Positions 1 to 10,690 of a DNA stretch of 64,000 bases are shown here, one piece after another (the first letter of the stretch is position 1; each line of letters begins with the position of its first letter). The notes under the pieces are model-generated. The model had not been told where the DNA came from. It did no database searches and saw only the letters and a list, made by a program, of their open reading frames with translations. The position numbers and the translations under genes are program-made. This DNA comes from Euglena gracilis (Eukaryota > Euglenida > Euglenophyceae > Euglenales). Location of the stretch: assembly GCA_039621445.1 (NCBI GenBank), contig CP154954.1, forward strand, positions 59,764,168-59,828,167, written 5' to 3'.

Positions 1-87
1 AGAGATACGCTCCTGATCGTCGGAATTCGGCGAAATTCAAAGTAGCGTGACATTGGTGAGAGATTGGTTGGGAGTGTCCTTTGACCG

Positions 88-226
88 AAGGTTGGGGACG
101 CCGGTTCTGTCGTGAACCCAGCGTCCCTAAAACGTCGCTTTAAACAAGGGGTGGCGGACGCCGGTTCTGTCCTGAACCGGCGTCCGGGGTCGCCGGGTTC
201 AGGACAGAACCGGCGTCTGCCACCCC
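88..226. repeat. Hairpin repeat, 'GACGCCGGTTCTGTCC' family, copy 1
   Basis: This stretch holds alternating direct and inverted copies of a GC-rich unit (GGACGCCGGTTCTGTCCTG and its complement). The two rightmost units form a near-perfect hairpin around 158-220. The same unit recurs at 2825-2921 and 5929-6030, each time as facing inverted copies. No coding potential is evident. It is probably a small non-autonomous or satellite-derived repeat. Confidence 0.75.
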
Positions 227-249
227 TTTTTTAATATACACACAAAAAA

Positions 250-600
250 GAACGGTACTTTGGTGGGCGCCTCACAACTCTTCAGGCTGCTGAACGTCAG
301 CTGGAGGCCGAACCACTGATGCAACTGCCTTCTTTGCGTGTTCGCACTCAGAGAACGCGAAAACAGGTCGTTGAAGCAGGGGAATCGGCACTCGGAAGAA
401 GGCAGAACAACACCCTCGGTTGTAGTTTTGCGGAATGCCCAGGCGACGGAGGTTGCCCAACAATTTCCTGAAGCGAACATGGTTCCTGACTGCTGCTGGC
501 ATTGAGCCACACATTGTTCGATGATGCTCCTTTCATCGAACAAAAGGCTGGTTTCCAGTTCCCACCCTGTCCAGGCATATGTGTGTGTGTGTGTATGTAT
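250..600 (-). other. Coding-like fragment of an unclassified dispersed repeat
   Basis: The minus-strand translation contains AWTGWELETSLLFDE, I-I-E-Q-C and a Q-Q-Q-S-G-T motif. The plus strand at about 18935-19075 gives a closely similar peptide (WELEPNLLFDEASVIEQC), and a shorter related piece lies near 20250. Two diverged copies that keep the same peptide point to a once-coding dispersed element, now broken. I do not recognise the family. The region also ends in a (GT)n run at about 583-605. What lies upstream on the minus strand, to 819, reads open but looks like repeat DNA, including tandem GTGATTTTCC units. Confidence 0.45.
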
Positions 601-648
601 GTATGCAGGGATCCTCACACGTCCGTGCTGGCCGAGGCCAAAATGTAT

Positions 649-705
649 CCGTGATTTTCCGTGATTTTCCGTGATTTCCCGTGATTTTCCATGAATTTCC
701 TGTTT
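649..705. repeat. Short tandem repeat, GTGATTTTCC units
   Basis: About four imperfect 10-15 bp units based on TCCGTGATTTTCC stand in tandem. The complementary theme (ggaaatCACAGAAATcCACGG) recurs at 55445-55535 and 56070-56105, so this is a dispersed simple repeat. It is non-coding. Confidence 0.6.
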
Positions 706-819
706 CCGGAAAAGGTCAAAGGCCACATTCCATTCTGCACTGGAGCCATATTTGGGCGGTTGTGGCAGCAGATCGTTTCTCCATAATATAGTCCTGGAGA
801 TCCCCCGGTTCCTATCCAA

Positions 820-2315
820 AAAAAATTCTAAGTCAGGTCAGAGGCAGCCCCTGGTGATGACATAGCATGGCAAAAAGAACAGGAATGCTTACGGATATGC
901 TTGTACACGCTTCTCAGCATGTGTGATAGCCTGTTGGTGCCCAATGGTGCACTCTAGTACTTTGTGTGGGCTCCACGAGCCACTTGTACAGCAACCAGAT
1001 GGCGCTGCATGGAACCATACAGATTGAGGGCAAACGACGGCTCGATGGACGAGAAGGCGGCCTCCAAGGCTGACCAAAGGTCATCCTCATCCTTGGTGTT
1101 GAAAACTCTGTTCTCGAGTTGTCTGGTCACAAATGGCCAGATATGTTCAACAGGGTTGAGGTCCGGCAAATGCGCGGGCCAAATGCCCTCGTTAAACATG
1201 TCCACTCCCCTTGGCCTTCAACCACTCCTTGGTGGACTTGGACTGGTGAATGCTCACCCCGTCCTGTTGGAAGAGGACCTTCTTGCTGGTGGCCCTGAGG
1301 GATGTGTATGATGATGTAGTAGTGTTCATCCTGGCTCTCGGTAACAAACCTGGGGCGTATGAAATGCAACGCACTCTGCACTGATAGCCTTTGGAGTCTA
1401 TTGTTGTAGGGCATCGGCGCACCACCACCTGACCGATCCCATTTATGGCACACCACACCATGACCCCTTCAGCCTTGGCCACGGTGGGTACAGTGCAGCG
1501 GGCATCAAAACGTTTGCCCTTCCGTCTCCACACCCTCACCTTTCCCCCTTGGCATATACACCAAATCTTTTCGTTGGAAAACACCACTTTATAAAAATTA
1601 AAACCCATTGCGTTGGCAAAAAGCAATCTTGTTTGTATGTGCCTGGTGGTCAGGAGTGGTTTGCCGGCAGCCCAACAAGGGTAGACCCCTTCAGCCTTGA
1701 GCCAACGCCGCACCGTCATAGCGTTGGGGATCAAGGGGACCTGTGAGGGTGAGTGCGGGAGGGTACTTACTCCCCAGTTTGATGTTGGCTTTGTTCAACA
1801 AGGCCTTCTTCATCTTGTCCGTCAACTCGCGGACCACCCTCCTGGCAGACCAGAAGGTGCCGGTCCCCCATCCTCACCACATGTCTCTTGTACCTGGACA
1901 GAAGGTCCACACGGTACAAGCGGGACAGACATGGGTTAGGCATACCGGGCACTCCACTTTGGGGGTCGCCCACTGCGCGGATGATCCGCCAGGCTGACGG
2001 GCGCCTTTGCAGGGGATTCCCCTTGTGAAGGCGAAGCCTTTGGGCCCCATTGGGCCACAATAGTCCGCACAGAGGACTCGCCCATGTCTACGAGTCGGCC
2101 AATCTCCCGGCCACCCTTGCCCAGGGCATGGTACGCAAGTACCTGGGCCCGTTTCTCCTCTCGGGAGAGTTGGGCCTTGGTAGGGGTGCCAGGCATGCAA
2201 GAAAATCCTAAGGAAGGACACCAAGGGCGTAAGATGTGGTATGGGGGGATACCAGTGCTTTGTGCCATCCTATGTCATCACCAGGGGCTGCCTCTGACCT
2301 GACTTAGAATTTTTT
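820..2315 (-). mobile_element. Tc1/mariner-type transposon with both terminal inverted repeats
   Basis: Left arm 820-872 and right arm 2263-2315 are inverted copies over about 53 bp with one visible mismatch, starting with the run AATTCTAAGTCAGGTCAG. Between them the minus strand encodes a broken IS630/Tc1/mariner transposase. The element is about 1.5 kb, the normal size of an autonomous Tc1-like transposon. Poly-A/T at the ends hides the TA target duplication. The coding region is shifted into several frames, so the copy is not expected to be active, although the terminal arms are well kept. Confidence 0.88.
954..2268 (-). pseudogene. Tc1/mariner transposase, frameshifted
   Basis: Three minus-strand frames together cover a whole DDE transposase. 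The N-terminal part (about 2268-1936) has a helix-turn-helix stretch (LSREEKRAQVLAYHALGKG) followed by R-S-G-R-P. The middle (1734-1192) has V-V-F-S-N-E-K, G-V-M-V-W and FQQDGVSIHQS, the landmarks around the first and second catalytic aspartates; note N where many relatives have D in 'FSDEK'. The C-terminal part (1205-954) has WPAHLPDLNPVEHIW, the third catalytic region. At least two frame changes separate these blocks. It would cut and paste the element at TA sites, but this copy looks dead. Confidence 0.88.
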
Positions 2316-2360
2316 GCGGGGGTGCGCAAAAACTTATGTTACTGAGCTGCGCAAAAACTC

Positions 2361-2800
2361 ATGTTGCAGAGTGCACCACCAAGGCCTAGCCGGCACACCA
2401 TTTCCAGAATTTTGGTCAGCTCTGGTTTTGTGTCCCGGAGGGCCGTGAAGAGTCCCCTCCTGACTCAGCGCCACCGCAGACTCCGCAAAGAATTTGCCCG
2501 CAAACTTGGCCGATGGGGTGCGGATAAGTGGAAAGACATCATCTTCAGCGATGAAAAGATTTTTCGCTTGCGGCCTGGTGGCCTTAACCGGTTTTGGAAG
2601 CAGAAAACGGACAAAAAAATTGTGGCGAAGTATGTCATCCCGACGGTGCAGAAGTCAGAAGGGGTAATGATTTGAAGGGGACAGGCAAAATCATCATTGA
2701 ACACTGTCCCCGAAGCTTAATTCAAGCGGGTACCAGACGATCTTACAGAAACACAAGAGATTCATCCAGCCAAGGTCTGCCAAAATCAGTTTTCAGGGAA
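2361..2800 (+). pseudogene. Second Tc1/mariner transposase fragment
   Basis: The plus-strand frame from 2361 to 2675 reads as the middle of a Tc1-like transposase. Visible are S-R-H-T-I-S-R-I-L, PLLTQRHRRLRKEFARKLG, the catalytic block IFSDEKIFRL, and K-S-E-G-V-M-I before a stop at 2673-2675. It lacks both the N-terminal DNA-binding part and the rest of the catalytic domain. It begins 46 bp after the right end of the preceding transposon, and the spacer (gcgcaaaaacttatgtt, twice) resembles a terminal repeat. It is cut on the right by the hairpin repeat at 2825. Confidence 0.8.
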
Positions 2801-2824
2801 TTTCTACTTCAAAAAGGGGGGGGT

Positions 2825-2921
2825 GGACGCCGGTTCTGTCCTGAACCCGGCGTCCCGTCCGCCCCCCCCCTTGTTTAAAGCGGCGTTTTAGGGACGCCGG
2901 GTTCAGGACAGAACCGGTGTT
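2825..2921. repeat. Hairpin repeat, 'GACGCCGGTTCTGTCC' family, copy 2
   Basis: Two arms of about 32 bp face each other around a poly-C spacer: the left reads GGACGCCGGTTCTGTCCTG onward, the right is its near-perfect complement. It lies directly next to the broken transposase fragment. Confidence 0.8.
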
Positions 2922-2929
2922 CTCCCCCC

Positions 2930-3618
2930 TTCGGGCCAGGGAGCACTTAGAAAATATGTTCACTTGCGTTCCCCTTTAGGCCCAGGCAGCGGTGTAGAAA
3001 CAATTTTTTCTCGGGCGGGGGGGGGGGGTGTGTTGCGAGATCCTGGGCCAGAAGCGAAGTTGGCGCCGACCATAAACAGAAAAACTCCAAAAATAGCACT
3101 TTTTCAAAAATTTTCGGCACCTTCGGCGCCGAAAAGTAAATCCCACTCCCCCCTGGGGTGACCCCCCCCCCCAGGGGGGGGGGCTCGGCGGGACCCACCC
3201 ACCCTACCCCCCCCCCCGGGGTCCACGACTGAAAAACCCCCTGTTACCAATGTTGTTTGCATGTGTTGTTTTCTTTTTGCCGCCCAAAGGGCGGCGAGAC
3301 GGTAGCACTTTTTTTGAAAGAAGGCATTGAACGTGTCAAAAAAAATGTGGCAATTTTTTGACATCATGCCAATTTGACATTTTGACACCATCACAATTTG
3401 AAAACTTTCAAGCTGCTAACGGGCGGCAAGACGGCGTTGTGTTTTTTGTGTTTTGGGATTTCAAACAAGAGCAAAATGCGAAAAAAGAACCCTCGGGGCC
3501 ATTTTGTATGGAACAAAAAAATTCCCGAAAGGCGGCTGGATGGTAGTGCAATTTTCCAAGAACATTCCCCAAAAAGAGCCAAATTTGTCAACAGAAATGG
3601 TTTGCTCTTTTTATACAA
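2930..3618. other. Non-coding repeat mosaic with poly-C and poly-G hairpin
   Basis: No gene is supported. The stretch contains a poly-G run (3015-3029), a C-run/G-run hairpin at 3148-3232 with the flanking text 'cggcgccgaaaag', and two copies of a ~25-bp unit 'cccaaagGGCGGCGAGACGG' (3283-3303, 3418-3435). That unit recurs at 4935-4957 and 5041-5068. The text near 3120-3180 resembles the inner part of the hAT-type MITEs at 32185 and 58470 in reverse orientation. Confidence 0.5.
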
Positions 3619-4885
3619 AAATCGACCGACACTAACAGATTCAGCAGGGGCGCCGGGCGCGAGCGAGCGAAGCGAGCCGCCCGGCGCCCCTGCTGAATCT
3701 GTTAGTGTCGGTCGATTTTTCTAAAACCTATTTTGTCTGGGCCCGACGCCTGTCTTGATATTCATTCGACCGAACCGCCTAGACGAAAATATGGTCAAAA
3801 AGGGGGTTTTTAGCCCATTAACGGGCGCCTGAATGGAAATCGACTGACATAAACGGCGCCTGAATGGAAATCGACTGACATAAACGGGCGCCTGAATGGA
3901 AATCGACTGACATAAACGGGCGCCTGAATGGAAATCGACTGACATAAACGAGCGCCTGAATGGAAATCGACTGACATAAACGAGCGCCTGAATGGAAATC
4001 GACTGACATAAACGGTTTCCGATGTCTTGGAAATCGACCGACCTTTTGTTTCCTTTTTTGAATGCCTTTTTGTTCCGTTTTGGGACATTGTAAGTTTCAG
4101 CCTGAAATCCGTTAATGTCCACCAACCTTTTGTCTCTCTTTTTTCGTAATGCTTTTTCTTCCATTTTGAAAGAAACAATCTCTATATCAAGAACTGTGTC
4201 TCAAACGCAGACTCTGACCTGAGTCTGCGTTTCGAAACACAGAAACAGATTCAGCGTTTCGAAACACAGACTCAGGTCAGAGTCTGCGTTTTTTTAGAAA
4301 CACAGATTTCGACCAAAGCCATGTTGCTAGGAACACAGCCTTGCAATAGAATAGAATTGCAATACAGAGCCCAGAAAATAGGTTTAACATTGCCAAATCA
4401 CTCCTCACCCGAAAGCTTTTCTTTCAGATGACCAGTGATGACAACTGGTTCAGGACAAATTTGCCGAATGCTTTTTCTGAAGTTACAGAAAATGATAATC
4501 TTAAGTTCCGGCCTTCCGTCTATTCCATCCAAAGTTCAGCCAGCTGTGATCACCTGACCACAAAATTTGGTTTTTGTCTGGTCCATAACGCCTCCACAAC
4601 CCCATAGGACCAAAAATGTCGAAAAAAAACGTAAATCCAAAATTTCCAAAACGTCACTAAAAATTCCCAATCTGACCAGCAGCAGATTTCAATGGAATGG
4701 AAATCGACCGACATAAACGGGCGCCTGAATGGAAATCGACCGACATAAACGGGCGCCTGAATGGAAATCGACCGACATAAACGGGCGCCAGAATGGAAAT
4801 CGACCGACATAAACAATTTCAGCCTGAAATCCGTTAATGTCAGTAGAATTTCAAGACAGGCGTCGGGCCCAGAAAATAGGTTTTA
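3611..4885. mobile_element. Fold-back element, copy 1
   Basis: The left end is an almost perfect hairpin (3614-3718) with arms of about 50 bp running from AAATCGACCGACACTAACAG into a G+C-rich centre. It is followed by a 31-32 bp minisatellite (GGAAATCGACTGACATAAAC plus GGGCGCCTGAAT; about 3831-4020 and 4691-4815), a second inverted-repeat block of 'cagactcaggtcagagtctgcg' (4200-4300), and a right end 'ACAGGCGTCGGGCCCAGAAAAT'-like near 4855-4885. The same order of blocks recurs in the opposite orientation at 17165-18610. The open frames across it (MSVDFHSGARL repeats) are just the minisatellite read in three frames. Confidence 0.75.
3831..4020. repeat. 31-32 bp minisatellite, array 1
   Basis: Six tandem units of 'CGCCTGAATGGAAATCGACT' plus 'GACATAAACG' with single-base variants (cgggcgcc / cgagcgcc / cggcgcc). 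A second short array with 'cgaccgacataaac' units lies at 4691-4815, and related arrays occur in the inverted copy at 17250-17375 and 18278-18405. Confidence 0.9.
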
Positions 4886-5289
4886 AAAAATTGAACATTA
4901 GAAGCCAAGTCAAGATACATGTGTTTCTTGTTGCCACCCAAAGGGCGGCGAGACGGGAGTGGAGATATTCACAAACAACAACTTCAGATTGGAAAAAGGA
5001 AGACTTTTTTCCCCTCCGACCATGAGTTTTGGGCTTGTTTGGCCGCCCGAAGGGCGGCAAGACGGTAGCGATGTCCAACAACAAAAACACCCAAAAGTTC
5101 AATGAAAAGTTGGGTTCTTAATCTGAAAGAATTTTTTCACAAAATGCAAAAAAATTTGGAGGGTAACTTTTTCGGGGGGCGAAAAAATTTTGAGTCAAAA
5201 AATCCTCGGGGGGGCGAAAAATCTCGGGCGGCCGCCCCCCCCCCCCTGCCCCCCCCCCCAGTTTCTACACCAATGGGCCCAGGGGGGAA
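4886..5289. other. Non-coding spacer with dispersed GGGCGGCGAGACGG units
   Basis: I see no gene here. The stretch holds two copies of the 'gGGCGGCGAGACGG' unit (4935-4957, 5041-5068), an A-rich part, and a poly-C block at 5231-5262. Confidence 0.5.
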
Positions 5290-5705
5290 CAGCCAAAATT
5301 TCCCAAGTTAATTCCGAAAAAACCCCAGGGGTTCAAACATAAAATCTCCCAACCCAAACTCTGAAAAAGCCATGGGGGTTCCAGCCCTATTCCCCAGCTG
5401 TATTTCTGAAGAAAAAAAACCCAGCGGGGTCCAGCCAAAATTTCCCAACCGTATTTCTGAAAAACCCAGGTGGGCTCCAGCCAACATTCATCAACCGTGA
5501 TTCTGAAAATTTCCCTGCTGTATGTCTGAAAAAACTCAGGGGGCGTCCAGCCAACATTTAACAACCGTATTTCTAAAAAAACCCAGGGGTGGGCAGCCAC
5601 CATTTAACCGTATTTCTGAAATAACCCGGGGGGGGGGGTCTAGCCAAAATTTCCCAACCGTGCTTCTGAAAAAACGCAGCGGGTTCCAGTCAAAATTTCC
5701 GTAAT
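5290..5705. repeat. Degenerate ~45-50 bp tandem repeat
   Basis: Eight or so imperfect units share 'CGTATTTCTGAAAAAACCCA' followed by 'ggggtccagccaaaatttcccaac'. Units drift in length and in the number of G residues. Both strands are open for long stretches only because the repeat lacks stop codons in some frames. Confidence 0.8.
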
Positions 5706-5928
5706 GTGTTTCCTTGCCGACAATATGTTTTGCCTGTAATCGCTGCAGCTGTGGCAACCTGTATGCCAGCAATCCTCCCCCCACCTCAGAAACTGCAAAA
5801 CGCTTGCCGCCACTCATCCATTATATTTTGCACTTAGCTTGTGCCTCTTACGCCTCTTCAACCAAGGAGATTTTTGTTTCTGGGGTCACATTGGCACAAT
5901 TTGCACATTGCACAAAATACAGTCCCGA
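5706..5928. other. Spacer with no recognised feature
   Basis: Unique-looking sequence of mixed composition. No splice-bounded exon, repeat or RNA could be supported. Confidence 0.4.
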
Positions 5929-6030
5929 ACCGGACGCCAGGTTTTGGACAGAACCGGCGTCCGGGATGCCGGGTTTAGGACAGAACCGGGGGGGGACGCC
6001 AGTTCTGTCCTGAACCCGGCGTCCCAAACG
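5929..6030. repeat. Hairpin repeat, 'GACGCCGGTTCTGTCC' family, copy 3
   Basis: Three units of the 'ccggacgccGGTTCTGTCC' type stand in alternating orientation. As with copy 2, it directly abuts a piece of Tc1/mariner transposase (6036 onward). Two of three copies next to Tc1-like sequence hints at an association with that element family. Confidence 0.75.
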
Positions 6031-6035
6031 CCGGT

Positions 6036-6179
6036 TTAATAGTAAGCAAATTCAAGTTTCAGCAAGATGGGGCATTGATACATCGAAGTCGAAGTACAGC
6101 GATGTGGTTACGGTCTAACCATTTCAGACTATTTTGCAACGATGCCTGGCCCCCTTGCTCTCCGGACATGAACCCAATA
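6036..6179 (+). pseudogene. Third Tc1/mariner transposase, left part (split by insertion)
   Basis: The plus strand reads FKFQQDGALIHRS and then WPPCSPDMNPI, the second and third catalytic landmarks of a Tc1/mariner DDE transposase. The frame stops exactly at a TA dinucleotide (6178-6179). The missing continuation E-H-L-W is found at 10966, after 4.8 kb of inserted DNA. The N-terminal half of the transposase is absent or not recognisable. Confidence 0.85.
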
Positions 6180-6249
6180 CCACCCCCCCCCCCTAATTGA
6201 CCGTGGGACCTCTCCACGGGACCCCCCTTTTGGTCAATTAGGGGGGGGT

Positions 6250-6977
6250 CGCTGAGCTCTTATCCCTTTATGGGTAAGAGCGAAGCTTACCACCGTCGAA
6301 AACCTCCCTCTCCCCCCCCCCCCCTCCCCCCCCCCGGGTCGGGGCCACCTGGAGAACCGACGGATTATCACCATGATCCCGGCCCGGTTCCCGAAATTTT
6401 TTTTTTCAGTCACGAGCGACTGGATTCCTAGTTTCCGAATCACCTGGGTTTGACCCCCAACTCCCCGCCAGGCCCGAGTTATTCACGCGCGAAGGGGTCC
6501 AAACTCGGTAGGATTTACCCGCCCCCCCTGGATAAGCCCCCCCCCCCCTGGACGGCCAAAAAATGTCAATTTTCAAAATATCTCCAAAATGAAGCCAAAC
6601 CAAAGGAAATGTCCGGAGACCTAATTTGAAGCCCTTGGAACGCCCCATCCACCGGTATTTTGATTTCCCCGCAACTCCCCGCCTAGCCCGAGATACGGCC
6701 GTTTTCGGCGCAGACGGCCGTTTTGTACACTTTTCCCTCTGTTCGACTTAGCCGTTTTCGGGGGGTGGGGGGTCAAAAAATCGATGTTTGCAAATTTTCT
6801 CGAAAATGATGTAAAACCAAACGAAATGTCCAGAGACCTAAATTGAAGCCCTTGGAACGCTCTATCTACTGGGATTTTGGTTTCCCCGCAACTCCCCGCC
6901 CAGCCCGAGATACGGGCGTTTTTTGGCCAATTTGGGCCATTTCTGGCCATTTTGTACACTTTTCCCTCTGTTCGACT
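6250..6977. repeat. Leader region of the satellite-bearing element
   Basis: This region pairs block by block with 59985-60200 and 61440-61860: an 'AGAGCTCTTATCCC'-like start, 'ggattatcaccatg', 'ACCTGGGTTTGACCCCCAAC', 'tcgaaaatatctc' and 'CCGCAACTCCCCGCC'. An imperfect direct repeat of ~220 bp is visible (about 6555-6740 against 6770-6965). It is non-coding. Confidence 0.7.
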
Positions 6978-8028
6978 TAGCCATTTTTGGCCAAAAAAGT
7001 CGAAAAAAATCGAAAAATTTTTTTTTGCCCGAAACGATGTTTTTTGGCCTCCCGGACCCGGAAAAACTGTTTTTGAGCCGAAAACGAGCGTTTTTCGACC
7101 CGCCGGCGCCCCGTTTTGGGCCGCCGACCCATTGACTTTGGGCCAAAACCGGGTCAAAAAAGTCGAAAAAAATCGAAAAAATTTTTTTGCCCGAAACGAT
7201 GTTTTTTGGCCTCCCGGACCCGGAAAAACTGTTTTTGAGCCGAAAACGAGCGTTTTTCGACCCGCCGGCGCCCCGTTTTGGGCCGCCGACCCATTGACTT
7301 TGGGCCAAAACCGGGTCAAAAAAGTCGAAAAAAATCGAAAAATTTTTTTTTGCCCGAAACGATGTTTTTTGGCCTCCCGGACCCAGAAAAACTGTTTTTG
7401 AGCCGAAAACGAGCGTTTTTCGACCCGACGGCTCCCCGTTTTAGGCCGCCGACCCATTGACTTTGGGCCAAAACCGGGTCAAAAAAGTCGAAAAAAAATC
7501 GAAAAATTTTTTTTGCCCGAAACGATGTTTTTTGGCCTCCCGGACCCGGAAAAACTGTTTTTGAGCCGAAAACGAGCGTTTTTCGACCCGCCGGCGCCCC
7601 GTTTTGGGCCGCCGACCCATTGACTTTGGGCCAAAACCGGGTCAAAAAAGTCGAAAAAAATCGAAAAAATTTTTTTTGCCCGAAACGATGTTTTTTGGCC
7701 TCCCGGACCCGGAAAAACTGTTTTTGAGCCGAAAACGAGCGTTTTTCGACCCGCCGGCGCCCCGTTTTGGGCCGCCGACCCATTGACTTTGGGCCAAAAC
7801 CGGGTCAAAAAAGTCGAAAAAAATCGAAAAAATTTTTTTTGCCCGAAACGATGTTTTTTGGCCTCCCGGACCCAGAAAAACTGTTTTTGAGCCGAAAACG
7901 AGCGTTTTTCGAGCCGCCGGCGCCCCGTTTTGGGCCGCCGACCCATTGACTTTGAAAAAAAAAAAAGGAAAAAAAGGAAAGGAAAGAGAAAGAAAAAAAA
8001 AAAAAAAGAAAAAAAAAAAAAAGGCAAG

Positions 8029-8061
<33 letters not shown>

Positions 8062-10690
8062 AAAATGTTTTTGAGCCGAAAACGAGCGTTTTTCGACCCG
8101 CCGGCGCCCCGTTTTGGGCCGCCGACCCATTGACTTTGGGCCAAAACCGGGTCAAAAAAGTCGAAAAAAATCGAAAAAATTTTTTTTGCCCGAAACGATG
8201 TTTTTTGGCCTCCCGGACCCGGAAAAACTGTTTTTGAGCCGAAAACGAGCGTTTTTCGACCCGCCGGCGCCCCGTTTTGGGCCGCCGACCCATTGACTTT
8301 GGGCCAAAACCGGGTCAAAAAAGTCGAAAAAAATCGAAAAAAATTTTTTTTGCCCGAAACGATGTTTTTTGGCCTCCCGGACCCAGAAAAACTGTTTTCG
8401 AGCCGAAAACGAGCGTTTTTCGACCGGCCGGCGCCCCGTTTTGGGCCGCCGACCCATTGACTTTGGGCCAAAACCGGGTCAAAAAAGTCGAAAAAAATCG
8501 AAAATTTTTTTTTGCCCGAAACGATGTTTTTTGGCCTCCCGGACCCGGAAAACCTGTTTTTGAGCCGAAAACGAGCGTTTTTCGACCCGCCGGCGCCCCG
8601 TTTTGGGCCGCCGACCCATTGACTTTGGGCCAAAACCGGGTCAAAAAAGTCGAAAAAAAATCGAAAAAATTTTTTTTGCCCGAAACGATGTTTTTTGGCC
8701 TCCCGGACCCGGAAAAACTGTTTTTGAGCCGAAAACGAGCGTTTTTCGACCCGCCGGCGCCCCGTTTTGGGCCGCCGACCCATTGACTTTGGGCCAAAAC
8801 CGGGTCAAAAAAGTCGAAAAAAATCGAAAAAATTTTTTTTGCCCGAAACGATGTTTTTTGGCCTCCCGGACCCAGAAAAACTGTTTTCGAGCCGAAAACG
8901 AGCGTTTTTCGACCGGCCGGCGCCCCGTTTTGGGCCGCTGACCCATTGACTTTGGGCCAAAACCGGGTCAAAAAAGTCGAAAAAAATCGAAAAATTTTTT
9001 TTGCCCGAAACGATGTTTTTTGGCCTCCCGGACCCGGAAAACCTGTTTTTGAGCCGAAAACGAGCGTTTTTCGACCCGCCGGCGCCCCGTTTTGGGCCGC
9101 CGACCCATTGACTTTGGGCCAAAACCGGGTCAAAAAAGTCGAAAAAAATCGAAAAAATTTTTTTTGCCCGAAACAGAAATACCGTTTTTGAGCCGAAAAC
9201 GAGCGTTTTTCGACCCGCGGCGCCCGTTTGGCCCGCCACCCCTTGAATTTTGGCCAAAACCCGGTCAAAAAAAGTCAAAAAAATTCGAAAATTTTTTTTT
9301 GCCCGAAACGATGTTTTTTGGCCTCCCGGACCCGGAAAACCTGTTTTCGAGCCGAAAACGAGCGTTTTTCGACCCGCCGGCGCCCCGTTTTGGGCCGCCG
9401 ACCCATTGACTTTGGGCCAAAACCGGGTCAAAAAAGTCGAAAAAAATCGAAAAATTTTTTTTTGCCCGAAACGATGTTTTTTGGCCTCCCGGACCCAGAA
9501 AAACTGTTTTCGAGCCGAAAACGAGCGTTTTTCGACCGGCCGGCGCCCCGTTTTGGGCCGCTGACCCATTGACTTTGGGCCAAAACCGGGTCAAAAAAGT
9601 CGAAAAAAATCGAAAAAATTTTTTTTGCCCGAAACGATGTTTTTTTGCCTACCGGACCCAGAAAAACTTGTTTTTAGCCGAAAACGAACGTTTTTCGACC
9701 CGCCGGCACTCGGTTTTGGGCCGCCGACCCATTGACTTTGGGCCAAAACCGGGTCAAAAAAGTCGAAAAAAATCGAAAAATTTTTTTTTGCCCGAAACGA
9801 TGTTTTTTGGCCTCCCGGACCCGGAAAAACTGTTTTTGAGCCGAAAACGAGCGTTTTTCGACCCGCCGGCGCCCCGTTTTGGGCCGCCGACCCATTGACT
9901 TTGGGCCAAAACCGGGTCAAAAAAGTCGAAAAAAATCGAAAAAATTTTTTTTGCCCGAAACGATGTTTTTTGGCCTCCCGGACCCAGAAAAACTGTTTTC
10001 GAGCCGAAAACGAGCGTTTTTCGACCGGCCGGCGCCCCGTTTTGGGCCGCTGACCCATTGACTTTGGGCCAAAACCGGGTCAAAAAAGTCGAAAAAAATC
10101 GAAAAAAATTTTTTTGCCCGAAACGATGTTTTTTGGCCTCCCGGACCCGGAAAAACTGTTTTTGAGCCGAAAACGAGCGTTTTTCGACCCGCCGGCGCCC
10201 CGTTTTGGGCCGCCGACCCATTGACTTTGGGCCAAAACCGGGTCAAAAAAGTCGAAAAAAATCGAAAAATTTTTTTTTGCCCGAAACGATGTTTTTTGGC
10301 CTCCCGGACCCAGAAAAACTGTTTTCGAGCCGAAAACGAGCGTTTTTCGACCGGCCGGCGCCCCGTTTTGGGCCGCTGACCCATTGACTTTGGGCCAAAA
10401 CCGGGTCGAAAAAGTCGAAAAAAATCGAAAAATTTTTTTTTGCCCGAAACGATGTTTTTTGGCCTCCCGGACCCGGAAAAACTGTTTTTGAGCCGAAAAC
10501 GAGCGTTTTTCGACCCGCCAGCGCCCCGTTTTGGGCCGCCGACCCATTGACTTTGGGTCAAAACCGGGTCGAAAAAAAAGCGAAAAAAAATCGAATTTTT
10601 TTTTTACCAAAACAATGTTTTTGGGCCTCCCAGACCCGGAAAAACTGTTTTTGGGCCGAATATGAGCGTTTTTCGACCCACCGGCGCCCT
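6978..10690. repeat. ~163-bp satellite array, about 22 monomers
   Basis: Tandem monomers of about 163 bp run without spacer (for example 7786 to 7949 and 8133 to 8296 are one period each). Each monomer has an A-run/T-run centre 'GTCGAAAAAAATCG', 'cccgaaacgatg', and 'cgacccgccggcgccccg'. Length changes fall mostly in the A and T runs. Two main variants, one with 'ggaaaaactgtttttgagcc' and 'gacccgcc', the other with 'agaaaaactgttttcgagcc' and 'gaccggcc', alternate between about 8300 and 10550, often with a third type ('aaaacctg'). This is a higher-order pattern. Open frames of up to 434 codons on either strand are a by-product of the repeat, not genes. Confidence 0.95.
7953..8067. repeat. Purine (A/G) block inside the satellite
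   Basis: About 115 bp of nearly pure A with scattered G replaces the middle of one monomer, which makes that period 184 instead of 163 bp. The monomer resumes in register with 'tgtttttgagccg'. It could be a slippage product or a stretch of low-quality consensus. Confidence 0.8.

Noticed and set aside
3810-4178. Repetitive peptide MSVDFHSGARL as a possible repeat protein
   Set aside because: It is the 31-32 bp minisatellite of the fold-back element, open in several frames and on both copies; there is no start context or domain.
7479-9569. Open frames of up to 434 codons on both strands, rich in F, K and G-R-R-P
   Set aside because: They are the 163-bp satellite read in frames that happen to lack stops; the same peptide recurs with each monomer and on both strands.
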